Positions 59,735-64,000 of a stretch of DNA of 64,000 nucleotides are shown here, one piece after another. The translations under genes and the position numbers were made by a program. This DNA is from Polytrichum commune (Eukaryota > Streptophyta > Polytrichopsida > Polytrichales > Polytrichaceae): contig OX485803.1 in the NCBI GenBank assembly GCA_950295325.1, forward strand, positions 51,165,554 to 51,229,553, given 5' to 3'. The notes under the pieces were generated by a model, which did not search any database, had not been told where the DNA came from, and saw only the letters and a list, made by a program, of their open reading frames with translations. Position 1 is the first letter of the stretch. Each line of letters opens with the position of its first letter.

Positions 59735-62700
59735 TTATGATGAGCTCTGTCGAACGTCGTAGGGTATCATTGCACCTAGGTAGCCGAGAATCTCAACATT
59801 TGATTGCTTGCTTGGGGGAATTAACACATGATGAGATTCCATTGCTGCCCTTGAGCTTTCGCCCACCATTTGAATGGGTGCTGGGGATACTCCACTATTA
59901 GCTGCTATGAGGCCCTGGAAGTGCCGATTGAACGTGTGCTGGAGCCTGATTTGCTGGTGATCATTTATGCTGTTGCTGCCATGGTCTGCTGGAAGAACAG
60001 GTCTCCAGCCCAGGTTTGGCTCATGGGTAGGTGGTGGACCTTGCTGGTGGCTTGCCCGGGCTTCTTCTGAGAGGAACTCTTCCCAAAAGCTTGGGTCTGA
60101 GTCTAGAAGCCCACAGACAGGACCTAAACCCGGGAGCACAAGACTGGGTTCATGGATCTCCGGTAAGGATGCCAGCACCTGCATGAGAATATACAACTAG
60201 AAGCATTAATTCTCTTTCCTATAGATTTTTCTTTTTCTAAATTAGAAGGAGAGATGACTCTGATGTTGCCACTGGAGTGAATTATGGTGTTGCTTCATCT
60301 TCAAGTTGGTCTAAGTCTATATGTACTCCCAAAATGGGCATCACAAGAATTAGAGGGTCCTCCAAAGGCTACTACACTAACTATGATATTTTAGTGTCAC
60401 CGATTCTAATTGTCTTGCTGAATATTAATTGTAAACCGTGATATAATGTCACCAACACTAAATGTTAACCCAACATTATTTGTCATCCCTTGTAAATGTT
60501 TTGGGACATTATAGATTTACAGTGTTGTAATTACTGTCACTTTCATCCAAATTTTAATCATCCATGACAATATTTCATCACAATTGGCTGATAAGAGAAG
60601 GTAGGGTGTTGGCCAATGAATGAACTCATCCAAGATCCATGACAGTATTTGTGAACTTATTCATAAGAAGTGTCATCTGCTAAGTTACGATAGTGACATC
60701 AAATACCATATGACACTAGTGTCATATTAAGTGCAGCTCCTTTCAAAGGGTGAACATTTCCAATGGGCGTGGACAAGCTGGCTTGCACCTATCTCCTCAA
60801 AGAGCAAGCCCCTAAATTCTCACATGGTTGGTTGGTTCACCTAGATAGCCCCACTATGATTGGGTGGACCATAGCTGTTAGGGTGCATCAGAAATCCAAA
60901 TCCTAGGAAGGTCACCCATCTTAGTACTATTTTGACCTTAGACAGCTTAACCTCGGAGTTCCCATGGGATGTGGGTGAAGGCCTTGCTTGATGCTTCTAA
61001 GATCTTTCACAAAGCGCCTAAGAAAGAAGACATTGAGAGGAATTTATCATTGGTACCTTTTGTGTTTGAATTAAAAGACGTTTTCACATTTATATACCAA
61101 TGTTTTGAGAATGATTATAACCACTTTTCCTAAACCGGGTCACCATCCAGATCCCCTAGTATTTTCTACTTAATTTTGTTTTTGGTGGGTCTTAACCACC
61201 TAATAATACAAAAGCAGGTCCAAAATAAGGCTTCTTAAAAATGTTTTACCAGCTCCAAACACTGTTTTCAAGACGATATGACGCCTGCGGGCGCTCGAGA
61301 TAGTTGCTGGGCATTAACCATAGTTTCAAATCCTATCTTCTTGAATTGTGCTAAGTAGAGATGTATTTTCTCAGGTTAGGAACAGATTTGAGACATGGAA
61401 TCAGTGAAACAGAAGCATTGAGCACACCCCTCAGATTGGATCACGTAAATCATAGCAAGTGGCTAAAACTCACCTCCTCAACGCAGGAGCTGTTGTGCTC
61501 CTTGCCAATCCTTTGTGCACTGGTGTTCTTTTTGAATATTCGACAAAGCACCCAGTCATCTAGCTGCGATGCACAAGCCAGCTCAAGGTTAATTAGTCTT
61601 GCAATCTACAGTTCAGAGCAAAGTCTGTGAACAGACAGGAGAGATGACACCTGGTTTGACTTGAATGATCTGTTGACACAACAGTGATCTTTCCTCATGT
61701 ACAGTAGTGCTGCATGTCAGTGTACCATGAATACTACGATGAGACATGACTTGGAGTTGCAAGTTCATTGCATGAATAGGTGGGAGTTGAAGTTAAATGC
61801 CGAAGATGCCTTTTGTTATGAGGACATTCTTGACAACTTTGACGCTCTATGGGATCAGGCCAACAACTTGTTCTTGTCTGATCCAACTCCAAGATTACTT
61901 GGAACGTCACCAAGTCGCCTTTTGTTTTGCTAGCTTACTTGAGCCCCCTCTCCTCTCTCTATTTTGGTTGCCAGTGGCCTTGTATCATTTTTGACGGTGA
62001 TTTTTTTTTTTTTGAAATTTTCCCTCCAAATTGACCATCATAACATTCTTTTGCTTCCTCTCTAGTGACCCATTTTATTGTATGAGCTAATAATACCAGC
62101 ACGTCATTAATCAATGGATTATTCTTGAATCTAGACGCTCGGAGACTAAGCAAGTCTATTTTCTCAAAAATTCACAAAGTCAAGTTACGCCACTTGTACC
62201 TACTCCAATCTACACCAGGCTGCATGCGTCCTTAGAACCCACATTCTGACCAAAGATTGAATGAACATATTAAAGTTTCGTGCATCTTTTTTCCTCACCA
62301 AGAAGGACCTGTTTGATGACATTGGTGAGGAAATGTTATGGACTATGTAACTGATGAGAGCAGAGTCGACCACAAGCTACGATAGCAATGAGACATTCAT
62401 CCACTCGAGCCACATGTAAGACATAACCAATCTACTCTTGGACAAAAACTAAAAATTCTGGATGAAATGTTTTATATGTGGACCAAAAAACACAAGAAAG
62501 TCGTTGAAAGTGTTGGCTACTATTATAGAGGTGGGAGATTTGTGACGAAATGTGTTTCTTCTTTCGTTCATTCTTTTTTTTTTTTTGAAGGGAGAGGTTG
62601 TCCTACTCACTCTCAATGAGCCTCGCCGCCTTTGCACTTGTGTATTGGAGGAGCAAATGCCATCGGCCAAGCGATACTCATGCATCACCCAACTTGTCTT

Positions 62701-62912
62701 CACACCCTTGGGGGCGCGGCCCTTGTAGAAGACGAGGGCTTTCTTCACACCAATCTTGTGCATTGTCCCATGTGACGTGTGCACTGGTCGGTCAGTGCCT
62801 GTCGCCTTCCAATACCCGGATGCAGCTGCTCGGTTAGGCCTAGCTCCATTGGGGTATTTTCTGTCCCGGGGGCTGAAGAAATACCATTCACCTTCTCCAA
62901 AAATGGCCTTCC
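59735..62912 (-). CDS. NAC-domain transcription factor, 5' exon missing
   Basis: Exons read on the minus strand are 62,912-62,611, 61,563-61,474 and 60,178-59,735, giving 277 complete residues plus a split codon. Donors GTGAGT at both internal ends, TTGCAG, CGCAG and TGCAG acceptors, and matching phases (1, 0, 0) support the model; the first two introns sit where plant NAC genes usually have them. Exon 2 encodes NAC subdomains C-D, with [27 protein letters not shown] and a [14 protein letters not shown] stretch ending WVMHEYRL. Exon 3 encodes subdomain [13 protein letters not shown]. Exon 4 is the variable C-terminal regulatory region, with an acidic-aromatic [16 protein letters not shown] proteins bind CGTG/CACG-core DNA as dimers in the nucleus. 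[17 protein letters not shown] is typical of ATAF/NAP-like NACs. Exon 1 (subdomains A-B) is not found up to 64,000, so the gene either continues outside or has lost it. Confidence 0.88.
60255..60930 (+). repeat. Dispersed repeat Q in NAC intron 3, split by an insertion
   Basis: The outer parts (60,255-60,370 and 60,740-60,930) match 42,345-42,700, which is uninterrupted. They lie within the intron between NAC exons 3 and 4. Confidence 0.7.
60372..60739 (+). mobile_element. Insertion in repeat Q, 'TTTAGTGTCACC' family copy 2
   Basis: It aligns with 783-1,130 (TTTAGTGTCACCGATTCT, TTGTCATCCCTTGTAAAT, AATACCATATGACACTAG). Comparison with the empty copy of Q places its edges to within a few bases. 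Left CTACACTAACTATGATATT and right, read inward, CTGCACTTAATATGACACT are weak inverted ends. Confidence 0.7.
61564..62610 (-). other. NAC intron 2
   Basis: This 1,047-bp intron holds T-rich tracts at 61,999-62,011 and 62,576-62,586. The open frame 61,697-61,933 on the plus strand has no recognisable domain. Confidence 0.6.
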
Positions 62913-62929
62913 CTGCAACACAATGTTCA

Positions 62930-63200
62930 GATAGGTAAGGTAGGTATGGGGGTCTTATGTGGTCACTCTTCTCAAACGGACACCTATATTTGAGTGGTAT
63001 ATGGCAAGGCTTGTAGTCATGAACAGACACCTAAATAGCATTACGTGTTACGATATAATTTGACCATGTGCACAAAAATATAGACATCATTCTAGGTTCT
63101 ATAGGGAACATCACAATTGAGAGGGCCTACGTGATCACTTAAAGGGAAAGACAATCTTCACTTGGGGCTCTTTATTTCTTTTACATATCTCTACTTAGAT
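62930..63200 (+). repeat. 'GGACACCTATATTTGAGTG' repeat in NAC intron 1, copy 1
   Basis: GGTAAGGTAGGTATGGGGGTCTTATGTGG leads into CGGACACCTATATTTGAGTGGTATATGGC. The same order of blocks recurs at 63,661-64,000 and at 17,720. Confidence 0.6.
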
Positions 63201-63660
63201 TTAAAAATAAATGAGATGACTATCTTCGTCGATTGCAATTGCAAACCAAAATGAGACAATTCCTGAGCCAACCCGATCCGTACGTCCTTTTGAGCTCTGT
63301 ACAACATGAGTGGATAGGAAATGCACTTGTCAAGTTAATTGTCCTTAGGGGAGATTTCAAATGCCACTTTGGAATTTGACGAGGGGCTATGGAATTTCTG
63401 GATCATCTCAAAATCCTCCAGCAGCTTGATGAGCTCGCTCTCCATTGGCATGCTGATGGGTGCCAATGCGATACTCATACTGCTAAAAAAGGCGTGCGTG
63501 CTACTAATTGGGGTACATACTCGAGAAAAGCTGTGGCCTTGCTCATAAATAAGTCTTCCAATGTTGATGAATGTGCCCTTTGGAAGAAGCAGCATCTAAA
63601 GAACTTATGAGCCGTCTGTTGTGGAGGAGAAGGACGACCCATATCCTGATCCATCATGCT
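63201..63660. other. No gene seen between two repeat copies
   Basis: No NAC subdomain A/B signature occurs on either strand. Open frames at 63,335-63,657 overlap on both strands and are not recognised. Confidence 0.45.
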
Positions 63661-64000
63661 ATGTAAGGTATGTGGGCCTTACTCGGTTGCTTTTCTTAGT
63701 AGGACACCTATATTTGAGTGATATGTGGTTAGGTGTAGATCCAAGAACAAATACCGAAAAGAAATGAATAAAAAAGAGATTGGAGTACGTGCTCAAAAGT
63801 TGTTAACCAATCGAGGTTCAATAGTCAACATAATCCTGGGGCACCTATAGGAACATTTAGCGCGCTCGAGGAATAAGAGATTATCATGAGCTCCAAAAAT
63901 CATGACGAAACCAGCTACGGCCACGATTTGGATTTGTCAATCATCTCGCACGAATGCCATAGTTCATGTCCCAAGAGAAGTGGGTGCAGAGCTAAAAGTG
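63661..64000 (+). repeat. 'GGACACCTATATTTGAGTG' repeat, copy 2, cut by the window end
   Basis: It shares AAGGTATGTGGGCCTTA, GGACACCTATATTTGAGTG, AATAGTCAACAT, CCACGATTTG and GAAGTGGGTGCA with 17,720-18,070. Confidence 0.6.

Noticed and set aside
63335-63657. Candidate first exon of the NAC gene
   Set aside because: None of the three minus-strand frames contains the PPGFRFHPTDEE-type subdomain A or subdomain B residues.
1-64000. Intact LTR retrotransposon
   Set aside because: I saw no pair of long direct repeats with a primer-binding site and no integrase or protease motifs; some dispersed repeats could still be old LTR pieces.

Overview
This window looks like nuclear DNA of a land plant with a large, repeat-rich genome. 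The two recognisable genes are of plant type: a NAC transcription factor with the usual plant NAC intron positions, and a protein whose dioxygenase half resembles the plant ALKBH1B/C/D-like AlkB group. The repeats (L1-like and other LINEs, hAT, CACTA-type, pogo-like and foldback elements) fit the same picture. A relic of an organelle-type tRNA-Leu(UAG) in one intron hints at a bryophyte or lycophyte source, but the species cannot be fixed from sequence alone.

Bases 1-52,400 are a gene desert. I find no intact cellular gene there. It holds three dead LINEs (about 6,600-9,050 plus strand; 13,650-15,060 minus; 44,190-47,050 plus) and many short elements recognised by inverted ends or by being present in several copies. 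Some are well resolved: an 860-bp hAT-type element with a perfect 8-bp target duplication (50,198-51,057), a pogo-like element carrying a second, nested element (33,554-34,783), and a 153-bp CACTA-type MITE with a CAT duplication (38,311-38,463). Several more GC-rich islands (near 12,000, 22,450, 29,900, 34,800, 39,000) carry no gene I can identify.

Bases 52,500-62,912 hold the genes, arranged tail to tail with 984 bp between the stop codons. The plus-strand gene (CDS 53,718-58,750, seven exons, 754 residues) is the main discovery. It fuses an ASC-1/TRIP4 zinc-finger protein to a complete AlkB-type Fe(II)/2-oxoglutarate dioxygenase, with all iron and 2-oxoglutarate ligands intact. The seam lies inside one uninterrupted exon, and AlkB sits where human TRIP4 has its ASCH domain. 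Human TRIP4 belongs to the ASCC complex, and that complex works with ALKBH3 in alkylation-damage repair, so the fusion joins two activities linked by protein contact in animals.

The minus-strand gene is a NAC transcription factor. Three of its four expected exons are present (62,912-59,735). Exon 1, with NAC subdomains A and B, must lie beyond base 64,000 if the gene is whole. Its introns, like those of the first gene, carry transposon insertions.
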